Shown here in pieces: positions 1 through 14,234 of a stretch of 64,000 nt of DNA. The notes under the pieces were generated by a model that was not told the DNA's origin, did no database searches, and saw nothing but the letters and a program-made list of their open reading frames with translations. Positions within the stretch are counted from its first letter, which is position 1. Each line of letters opens with the position of its first letter. The stretch is from NCBI RefSeq assembly GCF_014805625.2, contig NW_023998415.1, forward strand, positions 3,260,454 through 3,324,453, written 5' to 3'. Source of the stretch: Glossina fuscipes (lineage: Eukaryota; Arthropoda; Insecta; Diptera; Glossinidae). A program made the position numbers and the translations under genes.

Positions 1-765
1 TTCATTATACTGATAACGAAACCAAAAATAATTCTAAGCCTGTCTGTCCGTTTGTCTGGTATCTGTCCAGTTCGCAATGTTTGAGATATTTTGGTGAAAA
101 TGGTTTGGATCGGTCCCCTTTCTTGACCACTCTTCGTACAACGCCGTATTCTAAAAAGTCGCGAAATTTCGGCAAAAGTGGTTAAGTAGTAGTATTAAAA
201 ACTGTGGACCAGCTGGGGCAATTTTTTGGGCCTCCTCATTGTTCTTGCGGAAACTAAAGCTTTATATGGTAAAAAGGTCAAAGGTGACAGTTGGCTCAAA
301 ATACTAAACTAGCAACGAAATCTACTTTACCGAATTTGGACCACGTAAGTCTATTTTTTGGCTACCCAGCCTTAATGAGGAAAATCAAGAAGGCCTCATT
401 AGTCACTTTTTATGATGAAAATTTGCTCGTTATATATAAAAAAATTAAGTGGACCTAATTTGAACCATCTTCTTTTTCATATAAGATATCTGATGACATA
501 TTTTTAATTCGTAGGAGGTTTCCAGCAAAAAAAAATTAACGGTGGAGACTTTGGTGCACGTAGGACTATTTTTTTTTGGCCCCTACGTATATAGGCGCTA
601 TCCTGAAACGCAAACTCGTACATGGAAAGAAAATCTAAACTTCTACATTTTGGTGTATTATTACCAAAACGAGCGAATAACTGTACTAGGCGAAGTGATG
701 GGGGGTATGTGACGATCGGCTTCGCCCGAATATAATGTTTTTACTTGTTTATTTATAAATTTGTA
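1..765 (+). repeat. Interspersed repeat Rep-1, truncated by window start
   Basis: This is a degenerate non-coding repeat. It opens with a TCTGTCCGTTTGTCT-type tract near position 42. It then has a 'GGTTTGGATCGGTCCCC' block near 105, two 'CTATTTTTTGGC'-like blocks, and ends with 'GATCGGCTTCGCCCGAATA' then 'CTTGTTTATTT' near 753. The same order of blocks recurs at 55.8-56.6 kb (GGCTCGGATCAGTCC, then GATCGACCTTTTCCGATTA). No long frame is open. By general character it resembles DINE/INE-1-like dipteran repeats, but I cannot assign a class. Confidence 0.7.
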
Positions 766-2099
766 CGACTCTCATCTAACTTCAAATTTCAAGAAAATTG
801 TCAGGTTTGACATTTTTTCCATTAAACGGGGAATTTTAGTTTAGCTTAGGCTCCGAGATGCGCTTTGCACGGATCCTAAGATCACATGCGAGAAAGAGTT
901 GCAGCGGTCACGTCCATTTGTACAAGGAAAAGAAAGTCGATCATTGAGATCATATGAGATCGCCAGAGAGGAGAGAAAAAAGTTCGGCTGTAGTTCACGT
1001 CATCGTCATAAAGAGTCTATGTCTAATCATCGTCGCATGTACCTAAATCGTAAACGTGTTAGGTCGAATGAGAAAAAACGGGTAAAAAGAAATTATTGAT
1101 AATCTTTAAAAAGAAATTTTAAACAGACTTGAAACTTTCTATTTATTGCATAGATTTTAGCAAAACAATAAAGATAAAGTGAAGAGTCGTAAAGTATTCT
1201 AAAGTAAGAATTTCTTTTTGAGCATTTTTAAGTCATTGGAAAGAATTTTTATGAACATGTAATCAATTTATTGAGAGATTTAATCGCCACTATGCGGTCT
1301 TACTGTAAAAAAAAAAACTTGTAAAACTTAGTCGCTTTGACTCGATGAAAGTGTGCGGAGAAAGTTTCTTAAACTCAAAGTCGAACTCATTTAAATATAA
1401 TTGCATTTTGACTTGTCAATTAAAATTGTTTCAGTGCTAGGTTACCAACTTTCTGAAGTGAAAGAAGTCTACGCAGAAATTTTTGTATAAATCCCATAGG
1501 TATAGAAGAGAAGTTTCTTTTTATGAGGACGTAAACGTTTAAGTTTAATGACATGTAAATCTTTCAGCAGCAGCTTAGCACACGTGGTGGAGATGAAGAT
1601 ATGCGATCCAATGCGAATATAATATATGTTTGTATTATGTTAGTTGTATATGAAACCGTTCGTTTATGCATTTAAAAAAATGTTCTTTTTTTTATATAAT
1701 TTTTGCCCATAATTTTGATCTTATCCTTGTGGCTAAATCATAGAAATGTTTACAACTATAAATTGTTTAATTGACCGATTTATAATATTTAAATTTGTTA
1801 AAACAATTAAAGAGAAAAAATTGTTTTCAATTTAAATGATACTCTTTATGTTTGTGTGTGTGTGTGTGTGTATACGTGATAAATCCTACAAGCAACAAAA
1901 ACAAAAAAGAAAACTATATTCAGCTACGGCCGAACCTGTCACACCCATCACCTTTTATTCAAAAAAGAAAAAAAAAAGGCGGAAAGCGATGAATTCATTT
2001 TTGTTGGAAGACCCAGGGAATATGCGCAGATGTTTTTCACGTTGTTTCTGTTGTGGTAGATGAGTAGTGAACATTTTTTTTCTGCTTTTGAGAACAGCG
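766..2099. other. AT-rich DNA, no gene recognised
   Basis: No coding pattern, RNA gene or element end is visible. A 66-codon frame at 899-1099 is Arg/Lys/Ser-rich and resembles nothing I know. A short (TG)n run lies at 1852-1872. Confidence 0.6.
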
Positions 2100-2420
2100 A
2101 GGTTCACATTCAATTCATATTGGTCGGTAGGCGTGTCCTTTGACCGATTAATTTGTCCGATTTTTTATATCGATTAGCTTGCAAGAACTTGTAGGGTTTT
2201 TGCCAAATGCCAAATCTATATCTGGATTTTTTCAATCCAGAAAACGTATACCGCAAACAGTGCACACGGACAGAACGACTGTCAGGCGAATATATTTGCT
2301 TAGATGCAAATTTTGATATTAATCAAGGATATATGTATTTTATAGGGTTTCTGAAGCTTCCTAGTGTGTGTTGCAAACGTTTTGTCAAAGCAAATATGTC
2401 TTCATCGTTCGCTGGCGAGT
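2100..2420 (+). repeat. Interspersed repeat Rep-2 copy
   Basis: This is a degenerate repeat with the order: GCAAGAACTTG near 2180, GGACAGAACGACTGTC, AATTTTGATATTAATCAAGG, TTTATAGGGTTTCTGAAG, and GTGTTGCAAACGTTTTG. The same series recurs at 44.9, 47.4 and 56.7 kb, all on this strand. It resembles the widespread dipteran repeat segment reading 'GACGGACA...GATCAAGAATATATA...GTTGCAAACG'. An 81-codon frame inside it is incidental. Confidence 0.65.
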
Positions 2421-4585
2421 GGAAAAATATCGAAAAATATCGTAAAGAATAGGGGGAAAAAAAAAAAAAATTTATATTTAGATTTAGTGGTTTAAACTGA
2501 ATTTTTGTCGAACTTTCGACTCTCTCTATATGTTATTGTATTCCGAGAAGAAACACTTATGCTTATCCCTAGGCCTGTTTACAGCGAAAATACATTAAGA
2601 AAGTAATATGATTTCATCATATTCATACGATGCCCATATATGCGTAAATATATTCAAAAAGAGACGACGTCACATTAGACTGTCTTAAACTCGTTTTATA
2701 CTCCATTTTATAATCCACTTTATGACTGTTGCAAATATTATGCTCAGTGTTGAAGAATTCTTAATATCGTTTCTAAAATCTGCAACAATGCCTCAAGGAA
2801 TGCGGCACAAAATTCTAAAACGATCTGCTGAAGTCTCTGAAGCATCTGACTGTCCGTAGATTATCCCTTGTAACGTAGTAAATTCTTTATTATTTCGTAG
2901 AGTTAATGCGATCGAGTCGGTTACAGAATAATTCGAAAGAGCCTCATAACATTTCCATCACCTAGTTAGAACATATGTGTTTAATGTTTATCACCCGAAA
3001 CTTGTTCATCAAAACATTTTGAAAAATCAGACGAAAGAATGAACTGCACAAGCGCCTCGCCTTCTGTCTTGTTACAAGGTCTTTGAAGAAGAAAATATCG
3101 GTAACTACTCGATATGTAAGTAATAAATGGCTGGCGGGAAAATTGCTTTTCTTTTTTTTTGCGCAACACGAAAATGCAATGATCGCAGAGCGACACTGCT
3201 GCCTTCCAAGGAATCGAGTTCATATTGCACGTTAATCGTTTTAAAGATGATATGTACGAACCGTAAGGCCGATAAGGTCCGTTGTTTTCATTTATTTGTT
3301 TTTTTTTTTCCATGATTTTTAAATTGTAGGGAATTCGCAAGGGATTTTTTCCGGATTTAATGTTTATTCAATATTCAAAGTCCGGTAGAAATAGCGGTTC
3401 GCACAAATCCGCCGTTTCCCTTTCACGTTGATTCTCTTGAACATTTTGCTTTACCAATTTGAGCGCGGTGTCAATGGCTGGTTTCATCAGATCCAATTTT
3501 GACAAAATTTTTGCACGTAGCTTTGCACTCGCCAGCAAACTGCAATTAACACAACCGCGACTGTAGTAGTATGCAGTCTTGTACTGAGTTGAGTCAAATA
3601 AATCGATCTGTACATTTCTCTTGGGTTGACATTAATTGGGAATTGCACAGAAAAGGAGGGATCGTCAAAAATTTTTCAGAAATTAATTCAACTTTCTATG
3701 CGTAATGCAGTTTTAAAGTCTTTGAAGTCAGACCAAAGAGCTCTGATATAGAAAAACTTTTTGATTTTTGTCAATGAGTTTATTGACTTAGTGTCAAAAA
3801 TTTGTAAATCTTCCGCGGAAAAGTGGAAAATTCATTTTATTGCTTTATTATTCTCGAAACGTTCCTACTAAGTTTTGTTGTTTCCAATTTGCGTTTTTCC
3901 CCTCTTTTGCGATCGGCTATGCGTCCACGACGAATAGGTTGACAACGCGATTTTCAAAAGATAAACAGACAGTGGCATAGTCTGAATGAAAAGAATAAAT
4001 CAGTTTTAAATATGCACATATTTTAGAACTGTTACATGCATAATGACAAAGTCATTAAAACTTCGTTAAAAAAAAAAAAGAGAAAAACACAAATTTAATA
4101 ATTTAATTAATTGTATTGGGTTTGACACGAACAAGCGCAAATTAAACATGTTAAATTAAATTATTTAAGCTCACACATGAATGGTTCTCTTAATGGCTCA
4201 TAAAATATAAAAATCTATATGCGCATTTGCATTATCATCGTTATACCGGTATATGTATACATATATAATTATATACATACACATATGATATGTAAGTAAG
4301 TAAGAATTATGAACAATTACAGCAGAGGATTAAAATGAAAGTTTGCTCTTTGTAACGAAAGCAAAGAAGGAAGGAAGGAAGGAAGGAAATTTAAAACCAA
4401 CATATCAACAGCGAGCATGAAACGATATTCAAAAACAATATGAAAACAAAAAAAGAAATTGAAAAAAATCATTTTATATAGCATTTGATAAACGTCAAAA
4501 AAGTACCGGGAATAAGTTATCCTATTGCCTTGCTTAGCATAAATTAAACAAATTATTTACGTGCAAGTATGTTATGCTTCCTCTT

Positions 4586-4625
<40 letters not shown>

Positions 4626-5439
4626 TATTATTAACGCAATCTCTGGCCAAGAATAGAAAAGTTTAGACGGGCTATTCCGAGTGACAACATAATAATATTA
4701 TACTGGTGGCATTATGTATTCATGGGATGACATTAGTTACTATATTGTCAATGACGTTGAAAAGAACAAAAATTTAATAATACATTTTCATTGCAAAATT
4801 TCTCATCAAGAAAAATGCAAGTCTTATGATTTCAAAGAAAATAATTCTCCGAACTTGATCTAATTTCTTTGCCTTAAGGAATTTCGTATTTTCGTAACCT
4901 ATGATAATTTGTATGTAATTTTGTGAATGGTAAGCACCAAGTCTGATTGAAAACAAATCTCATTTTGAACGGCCATGATTTCTGTCATGTGACAAAGAAG
5001 AGAGACTAGGATGTTACAAAGTCACCGATTTACCTTAAGAGAAATGGCTCAGGATGTCAGTATTTTTGATGAACTAATTCTCGCTACTTTGTGGACGATC
5101 TTGCAAATCGTTTGTTTTCTTACAAATCATATTCGTTTCCTAAAAAAAAAAAAAATTTTTTTTTCTTATATAAGACCTTATCAATAAACTTTGTCTAATA
5201 ATATCGAGCAGTAATCGTATTTCTCGGTTAGGACTATCCAAGCGGTAATTTCGTAAAAGACAATTAAGGTTGAAAAAGAAGAATGAAATACAAAGATGAA
5301 ATTCAAAGAGATAACTCAAGATTCCTGTAATAATTTCTTTAGGTGAAAATTTGTTCCAAAAATTTCGGGCAAATTTTTATTTCTTGCACGTGACATACAT
5401 TATAATATCTAGAATTCCCTGTATTTTCCTGTTTTTTTT
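2421..5439. other. AT-rich DNA with microsatellites, no gene recognised
   Basis: Nothing protein-like is recognisable. It holds a (GGAA)n run at about 4366-4387 and a 38-T homopolymer at 4587-4624. Confidence 0.6.
4587..4624. repeat. Poly(T) tract, 38 nt
   Basis: An uninterrupted run of 38 T. It could be a retroposed poly(A) tail on the opposite strand, but no element body or target duplication is evident beside it. Its length is likely to be unreliable in an assembly. Confidence 0.9.
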
Positions 5440-5820
5440 TTTAGATCATTTCTATGCACGAAACGGTTACATGAGAGAGGCTTCAAAAAATTGTCCCAAC
5501 CGATTCAAATTTTTCATACCAATTTAGGATGTTCAAATACTATTACAGAGCGGTGTTACTTGAAAAGTTGTCGACCTAAACCAATAGCGTTGATCCTTAT
5601 GTCAAAGCACGTTAGTGCCCCAAGTTTTATTAAAATATCGAAAAATTGCTTGAATGCAAATTTACATACATAGCCATCAGACGGACAGACAGATTAAGCG
5701 AATGATTTTGAATCGATGGGTATAATAAAAGATGGGTCTATCTGAATTCCTTCTAGGTGTTACGTACACCCGCACGAATTCAGTATACTCTGTACCAGAA
5801 GCGCTGTAGGGTATCATTAA
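5440..5820 (-). repeat. Rep-1 copy, minus strand
   Basis: Read on the minus strand it begins with a 'GATACCCTACAGCGCTTCTG' end, then 'GTGCGGGTGTACGTAACACC', 'AGATAGACCCATCTTTTATT', and a CTGTCTGTCCGTCTG tract. This matches the left end of the longest copy at 55.69 kb, where it reads 'TATACTCTACACCACTTG' and 'TGTGCGGACGTAAGTAACAC'. It is degenerate and non-coding. Confidence 0.65.
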
Positions 5821-8800
5821 CAACTTGGTACATAAAACATGCGTATGAAATTTCGCGTTTCTATCTAACTCCCTTTGAACTGTGGTTTCTAGGATAATTT
5901 AGATTTTATTTATACTTTTCTTCTGATCTCATCTCTTCGAATAATATCATTTAACTTCCTCGACTTAACTGACTTTGACATCCGCAAACATTTTATGTAT
6001 ATACCGCCTTACAAGCAAGACACCGGCCTCTAAATTCAGTGAGACATTGTTGTGTTAATGTCTTTTTCCGCGAAATGTTTTGCGAGGTGTTGTTAATCTT
6101 TTCCTCAATTCGCTACTCGTACTTGGTGTTATGATGCTTCAGAAAACCGATTAGTTTTCGTGCAGACACATTTTAACAAAAGTGGAATTTTCGTAACGAA
6201 ACTTGAAAATTTTCAATTCGTAGAATAAGTAAATAAAACTTGTAAAGGCGGTAATTAGTTTAACGTGTGATATTTTTACAAATTTATATATTACGTAAAA
6301 AGAGGCTTGCGTGTATATATATGTAGGCTAATTGTGTAAAAAAAAAAAAATTAAAAAAAAAACAAATTAAGGATCACGTAAACTATGATTATAACGAGAA
6401 AACAATTTTTCCGTGTGCATGTGTGAAATACAAAATTAAAATGAAGCACTGAGTAAAACGTTGTTGATGATAAGACGGATGTATTAATCATGATTAATAG
6501 CTAAGGATGTGAATATTTCACATTATCTGAGATCAGAATTAATTCGAAACGCACATGCACACTAAGACTGAAAGGGAGCGAAGAAAATTGACTTAATTTT
6601 CGCTATAATCGAGGAACGAGGAACCCACCATTGCTTCATTGTTTCTCAATCTCTAATTTTCAAGCTCTAATATGAGTGCAAACTGCTTGCAAGGCACAGG
6701 GCATATTATAAGCAAAATTTCGAAAATCACACCAACAAACTCATCAAATTAAAATGTAAATGATCGCTAGATAGGCTTAGGCTAGCGTACCGTAAGCGTA
6801 TGAATTGCATTAAAACGCTTTGTAGCAAACTTCCAATTTTATTCACGTATATGCAGCTTTATATAATTTGACCTTGCATGTATATATATATATATATATA
6901 TAGTTCGATAACATTTTGGAAATGAAAGTAGGTCAGCAAGGCGATGCCATATTACGCATAAGCCCGTTAAAGGCATGCTTGTGAGAAATAACGCAATAAC
7001 TCAAGAATATTACGACTCGTCTCATACTAATAATATATTCGAGCACATCCTTGCTATTGTATTTTTCATAATTATGAGAAACTGGAAATTACTCTCTGCC
7101 TTTCATTACCATTCGAGAATTCGGCAAAATTTTCAGATTTTTTTTCCCTTTACTTTCTCGTTTCCTTTTAAAGTTTAAACTGTTGTATAATATAAAACGT
7201 ATTTATTACCGTTCGTTTGACGGTATAAATGGACCACAGACGCAAACACGCAGAATATCTATAAAACAATGAGTGTATGAAAAATTTACTTTAACTTCCT
7301 GCACGTTTAACAATGCAGCAGCCCCTTGGTCTCATCGATGTATTAAGTAAATGTATATAAAAATATATATATGAACGCAATACATAGACGCACGCCCACG
7401 TACATCGAAGGATTTCATGTCCTGCTGTACTTTAAATAACAAACGGTAGAAAGAGCCAATCGTTTTATGGCTTCATTTTAATGTTTTATGTACGGTATCC
7501 ATGTACAATAGTTTAGCGGCAACGGTTTGTAAAATCGCATTCGACCTTGTGTGCTTGTTCTTCTACTCTTTCTTTTATTTAATTCTTTTTTTTTTTTTGT
7601 TACACGCATTTTTGGAAGATGAAAATACATTAAATTTTTTATTCGGTTTGTAACAATTTAGAACGCGAACTTAATTCGATTGCAAACAAAGCCCACATTG
7701 AGGTAAACGAATTGAACTTTTTTCGTAATATGCAGTAACGAGTAACTAGTAAAGTAAAACTTTACAAGAAAAAGAAAAATAATTATTACAACGATCTAAA
7801 CGTTTACAAAAAACTTTAGTAAAACTACCCTAATCTTTGCATTCAGCAAGCGATCATTTTCAGAACGCTTAGCCTTGTTCATTTCGATAATAGGTATATA
7901 GAAGTCATCGCATGGTTGATCAAGCTTTTTTTTCCTTCTTTTTAGTCATAAAACTTAAAAATATTTCAGTTACCTATGTTTGTATGCATACTTGGATATA
8001 TACGTGGCAAGTGTATATATATATATATATATATATATGAAAATATAATATATATATATATATATATATGAAAAAAAGGAGGAAAAACGCAGGACAGAGA
8101 ACTCTCTATACACAGATGGTAGAATATTTACACATGCACATACACGTACGTACATATAAGCATGTGTTTGGCTTTAAATATTTAACTGCAATTGTATGTA
8201 TTTTCTGGTTTACAATTATTATTCCTTTGACGAGGTGAGTTAAAAATCGAAATTGAATTGTTGTAACCTGTTCAAGTGTTGCGCGAGAGTATCATGCTCG
8301 GGATTTATTGAAGCAATTACTTAATTGAGATACGGAATACGATCTACAAAGTGAACATTATATTATCTATACAGGCATGTGTGGATATTCAGTTTGCCTG
8401 GGTTGTACATCAATTCTGCCTGCGGTCTCTATATATTTTGAAAGCCACCTTTCAACCAAATTGTATTGATACATAAATGAAATCATATACTAAAGAGGGC
8501 ATAGATGGGAAGTAAGGTTACAAAAAAGATTTTGCGTACAATATTTATATTCAATATACCGAAATTGGTGGCATGGTTACGTTATCATTCTACTTGTACT
8601 ATGTACAGATGTCGTATTATAAGACAAACGTTTATTAATTTACTCCATATGTTGTCGACACATCCTCAATATCGTAAAACATTCTATCTTTAAGGTGAGC
8701 GAACGAACGAGATGCTCGACTGCAATGATAATGAATGAAATTCGCTTGGAGTCACGTTCAAAATGAAAATTTTGATATGAATTTTGATATGAATAAAAAG

Positions 8801-11800
8801 CATGATGTAATGTTTCGTGCCATCATTTTGGTTAAACACGATATCGCAGGCATATCATTCCTTCAAATCATCATAAAGAGTGCATCATGGTTTGGTAGAA
8901 TGAATTATTGGCAACGTTCTGGGATAGATGGCTGCGCCGTTCTTGCTTTATTTTGCGCTTCCACGTTTTTATGAAATCATTAACCGTATACATTCCTTTG
9001 AAATTTTTCTTTTTTTTTCAGATTTTCAATTGCTTGCGCTATCGCAACAATTGTAAAGAACGTAAATAGTTATATCCGCCCGGCCGTAAAGTTGCTGCCA
9101 ATGAAAGTGTTTTTTGCATGACTCAAATTCATTATTGACGTTCGTATAAAATTGGATACTGTGGTGAAATGAAAGCTTGAAGCTGTGTGTGTTTCGTTCC
9201 AACTTTACACAAAGTTGATGTACAAGTTGCGGATAAGAATTATTCTCCCCACTTTTTGGTTATTTTCTGCATATGCATAAAATTATATGAAAGGAATGAA
9301 AATCGCTTAGATTTTAGTTCATTCACATAAGACGCTCATCAGTAAGTCAATCACTGATCAAAGATCCATGTGATTTCTAGATAGCGCTTGCCTTCAAGTC
9401 AAATGTGTGAAAATTTCATGACCATCTGTCAATTGGTTTCCAAGTTATTTTTCCTTTGTGACTCATCGCAAGTGAAGGGCAGTCGACGAGAGCCGTCCAA
9501 AATTCGATTGAAATTGTAATATCAGTAACCATCGACTGTATAATTTATAAACTAATACTCAAAATGATCTCAAATTTTGATACTTACTTATCTGTTGAAA
9601 GCCATTACCATTTTAAGCTGTCAACAGTGTTGCCATATATGTTGTACACCGGACACTTATTGAGCGATATGATACCATTAAGCCCGATTGATACTGTTGC
9701 AATAAATGTTTTTCCTTTGTACAAATCCAGTAAAAATCCACAATAATAAATTCTAATTCTTAGCTAATCAAAGTTAATAAAGCAATTAATGAAAATATTT
9801 TGTAGTAGTTTTGTGAAATCATTTAGTTTTTTAACTGCCATCAGCGTGTTTTTCAGCATTTGTTGCACAGTCTTTTTAAACTTTATCAGTGATAATAAAA
9901 TATGTATGATGGGGAGAAATTCGTCTAGGATTGCAAGGTGCGGAATAACGAATATATGTATAGAATATATATGTATGTATACTCTACATAAACCAATTTT
10001 AGACGTGAAAAATTCGTTCTAAAGATTGCTTGCTTCTTTTCTTCTTTCTCTTATGTTAAACTGAACCACGTATCGAGAAAAATGGGAAATTTATTACATT
10101 TAAGGACGACTGCAAAAAACAGGAGTACTCAAGGCCGAGGTCAATTTACACATAAAACTTAAATATAGCCTTAACAATGTTTGCAGGTGTTGAGCGTTGC
10201 AGCTCAAGCCGTCCGATTGATGAAAACGCTTTAATGCAAGAATAATAATTAAAGATATTAAGCGAGGATTAAGGCGGTTTTCGTTTTCTTATCGTACAAT
10301 CAGCAAAAGGAAAATTCGATTCGCTTTAGCGATATTCAAATCACAGGGACTTTGAATAACAGAATGGTATTTCATAAAAGTCATTAATACCATAGTTTAA
10401 AATTAAGTTCCACTCCATTTAAAACGAGTTAATATTTACAATCGCAGCAAAGGAGAGAAACCAAAAATATCCTATGATCAAAAGTAATATGAGATGATGT
10501 GCGTGGAGTGGTGTTTTTTCACTGAGAAAAAAATTTATTTAAATGCATTTTAAATAATGTTGATTATGTTTCAAAGGGCAAATACCATCTAGCGAGTTTT
10601 GTGACAGTTTGCAGGTATGATGTATTCATTTTCTTATTCCGCTTTTTAGGCTCGGAAACTAATGTCCAAAAAAGTATGATACAAAATTCATTCATGTCCA
10701 CATTTTCCAGAGTCCTCTATCGTTCACATTCTGGAAAAGCGATAATTAAGATAAAAACTTTGCTCAAGTCACGAATTAGTCATAGTTTGCCTACATATAG
10801 AAAACAAAATAACAACAATAATGAAGCATACTGGAAGGATTTTAAGTAAATATAAAATGTTTGCAAAAAGCTATTTACAAACATAAAACATATATACTTA
10901 TGATAGTAAGTTTATTACAATCCACCATGAGTTAGCCAGAGTCGCAAAAAAAAAAAAAAAAAAAAAAAAATACAGTGCGAAAATCCGTAGTCATTTTGCT
11001 ACGATATGCTTTTAATTTGCAAAAAAAACAAACAAAAATCTTCGACATTTACTCACTGAATTATTTAAAAAAAAGCAGACTATTCCAGTGTCGCTCAAAG
11101 GCGAATAAAGATTTCTTCTTTGTTGACTGCTGCAATTGATTTTGAGTATTCCAATGGGTATACTTCACTTTATTATATATAATGCATATCCAAATACTTA
11201 TGATATAAAGTCATATACAAAACCCCGTGTGGATGTTAATTGAAAAGTCCGCAGAGTAAGAATTTTAAACCCTTTAAAAGTTTGCAGTTGAAAAAAGATT
11301 CTTGTTCTTCAGTTTATTCAGCTTTATGCTCAATACGTTTGCCTTTTTTCCTTTTTTCAGTGCTTTTCTATTATAATTGGTTTACTCTCTATCATCATTG
11401 AGGTTTACTTACCTACGATCACTCCTTGACTAAAATTGTTTTAATACTGAAATTTTCCTTCACTTTGTGACTATATCAGTGCTTATGGTGCCCGTGGATG
11501 GTGCGTCATGCAATTATTCCAGTAACTTGTCTCTAAAATCAAAGCTTTTACATTTAATGATGACAAGATCATTGTCAGTCACTTATGGGATGCCCTTTAC
11601 ACGAGTAAGAAGATGGTAGCCATAAAGAATTGAAGAAATCAGATAGAGAATGGCCTCCTCCAATAAGTTATGCGCGCGCTCGGTTTACCGATCGAGCCTC
11701 TGAACTACTTGGAAACTTTCGCATCCGTTCAACCTAAAAATTTGTCGCTACATAGCTCACATAGTTCTGTTATTAGGTTGAAGTGCAGATGACTTTAGTG

Positions 11801-14234
11801 AACTTTACGTAAAATTAATTGTGTTGCGTTCTCAGTCCTTGGGAGCGATTAATCCCTTTAATAATTTTTTTGTTAGATGGCGATTGTTGGCGATCTTCAC
11901 TTAAGCTTGGGCGACCATTGTCTTAGTAGCTACTAGTCCTTACTCAGGAATCGCTATTTTTTTGAAGCATCAGTTTTCTTTAATAGGTTTACTATTTTTC
12001 AATAACTTTTATTGCCTTTAATATTTTATTGTTTTTTTCCACAAAAAGTTTAACTACAGAAATTACGTTTTCACGCAACGTTCCTTGTCGAATTGAAAGA
12101 GTGTATATACATTGCTAATTATGGGACCAAGGTAAAATTTCAGTGTAATTTTCAAGACTTTGTAAATACTACTCTGCGGATTTTCCAATTGGCAAAGTAA
12201 AACGGATCGCCATGAAAACGTATTTGTTCATAAAATTTTTTACATTTTTTTTCCATATAACTGATATACGAATGGCTTATACATTGTATATATGTAAATA
12301 TATGTATTTATGTACATTGTATGCATAAATATTTAACAGGAGCTTAACAAAGTTTCCAATTTTCATCCTCCCCATAAAAAGAAGCTTTTTTATTTGCTTT
12401 TGCGGTCATATATATATATAAATAAATAAATAAAAAAAAAAACAATTAATAAAATGTAAATATATATGTATATAATCTGAAATAAATAATTGTTTAATTT
12501 AAAATATCAAAAAAAAAAAAAAAAAAAACAAAAATCAGGATCAAATGGAAAATAAATTGATGTAAACGATGGCTACATTTAAAAAAATTTTGTAAAAAAT
12601 TTCGCCTGATATATATGTCAATATGTTATTTACGTTTAATTTCACTTGTTTCCGTTTTCTTTTCGTTTTTGCATCGTAACCCTTCTATTTATTAGAATTT
12701 GTGAATAGCTTGTCTCCTTTAAACAAATGAGCAATGAAAGGGAAATCAAAGAGAAATAATTCAACAAAATTATTATATAAAATGCAAATTATTTAGATAA
12801 TTTACCGGAGTATACCGATCGAGAGCTATATTATTATTTATTAAAATAAAGCTGCGAATATCGTAACGCAAAGAATGTGCGACACATATTGTTGCTTTTA
12901 ATAAGGGCGAATAACTTGCGAGTGTTTTTTACAATCAAAATTCAAGAATCAGAATAGTTTTCATATGTTTTTAAATGTAACTCATACGCTACCGAATTTC
13001 TTCATTTGTTCTAGACATGTTTGTAAGCAGTCTCCGAATCGCGAAAATTGAGATACTATGGACTTCGTGTTTCGGCAAAAATATTGCAAATTTCTACACT
13101 CAGCGTAGCGTTGCACAAGTGGGCCAGATGGATCGCGGGATATGGCTGACAGTATAATAAAAACCGAGAACATATCTGCTTTCGAAGGTAAAAAATGACT
13201 TGAGTTTTTGTTTATTACTCATAAACTGGAACTGATAACATGATGTGCCACATATATATTGCGTAGATGATCTCGTATAAGTAGATCCATCCATTGTCAT
13301 AAAGTATCGAACTTAATTTTCTTTTTCGTTTTGTAAGATTAGTGCAGTAAATATAGAAGTTGTGACTACAGCCGCATATTATTTCAGGGTTTTTTGAGTT
13401 TAAGTGATTCTTAAGTATATAGAAATGATATAGAAAGCCATTATATAAAGGCAATGACAAAAAAAAGGAAATAAGGGATGCCGACATTACAAAAGAATCC
13501 CAAAAGTCAATTTTTCGAATACAGAATGCAGCGCCAGCCATACTAGAAGCATTTGGATCGAACTATGAAATTTGACAAGTACAAAACATAATTGACGAAT
13601 AATGAAGCCGTAAATATATCTGCGAAGCCCGTAGACGTCTGCAAGGTTACGAGTCTCAAATTACCGGTAAAAACTGTGTTTTCAAAATTGAAATGAAGAC
13701 TTGATAACATAAATTTTAACGTTCTAAACGCTCTTTTTTCGAAACTACATTTTTTGTAGATTTTTCTATTTTTATTTTCATCTGCTTATTATATTGAATT
13801 TTCAACTGCAATTCCAGAGTAAATAAAAATTTTGCAAGAAAAAAACAAAAAATCACAATTCAAATCGGTTTCCATTAGAGTTTTGATTTGTTGTTGCAGG
13901 TGCATAAAATTGTGTGGATGAGTGCGTGTGTGTGTGACTTGTGACTGTAGAAATCAAGCAAAAAAAAAAAAAGAAGCAAAATTCTTTTCCATCAGGTACC
14001 GTAACTTTATGTTATTCATTCAAAAAAAAAAAAAAAAAAAAATGAGAGGAAAAGTGTTTTTTCTTTAATGTATGTCATATAGCTTGCACTGGCGGCTCCT
14101 ATATAAAGCCTAATTACTAAAAGATTTTTTTGTATTCTCTTGAAATTAAATTCAAAAACATGACTGCATACAAGTTCAACTCATTGTTCAAGCTACCCCA
14201 TGTTTTGCGAATACAAGATGGAATTTTAATAGGC
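5821..14234. other. 8.4 kb of AT-rich DNA, no gene recognised
   Basis: No recognisable coding, RNA or transposon protein signal on either strand. The longest frames (108 codons or fewer) have AT-driven composition with no family resemblance. It contains (TA)n at 6881-6902 and 8014-8069, and poly(A) at 10946-10970 and 12510-12528. Confidence 0.55.
8014..8069. repeat. Paired (TA)n microsatellite
   Basis: Two (TA)n runs, about 8014-8038 and 8044-8069, are separated by a few bases. A 61-codon minus-strand frame through them is only repeat translation. Confidence 0.9.

Noticed and set aside
11728..11782. TTCAACCTAA and TTAGGTTGAA as a 10-bp inverted repeat with a 35-bp spacer, like mariner termini
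   Set aside because: The ends point the wrong way for one short element, neither side continues into a known terminal repeat, and 10 bp is within chance in this composition.
13215..13541. 108-codon minus-strand frame with hydrophobic start
   Set aside because: It overlaps two other minus-strand frames, has no recognisable motif and no support as an exon.
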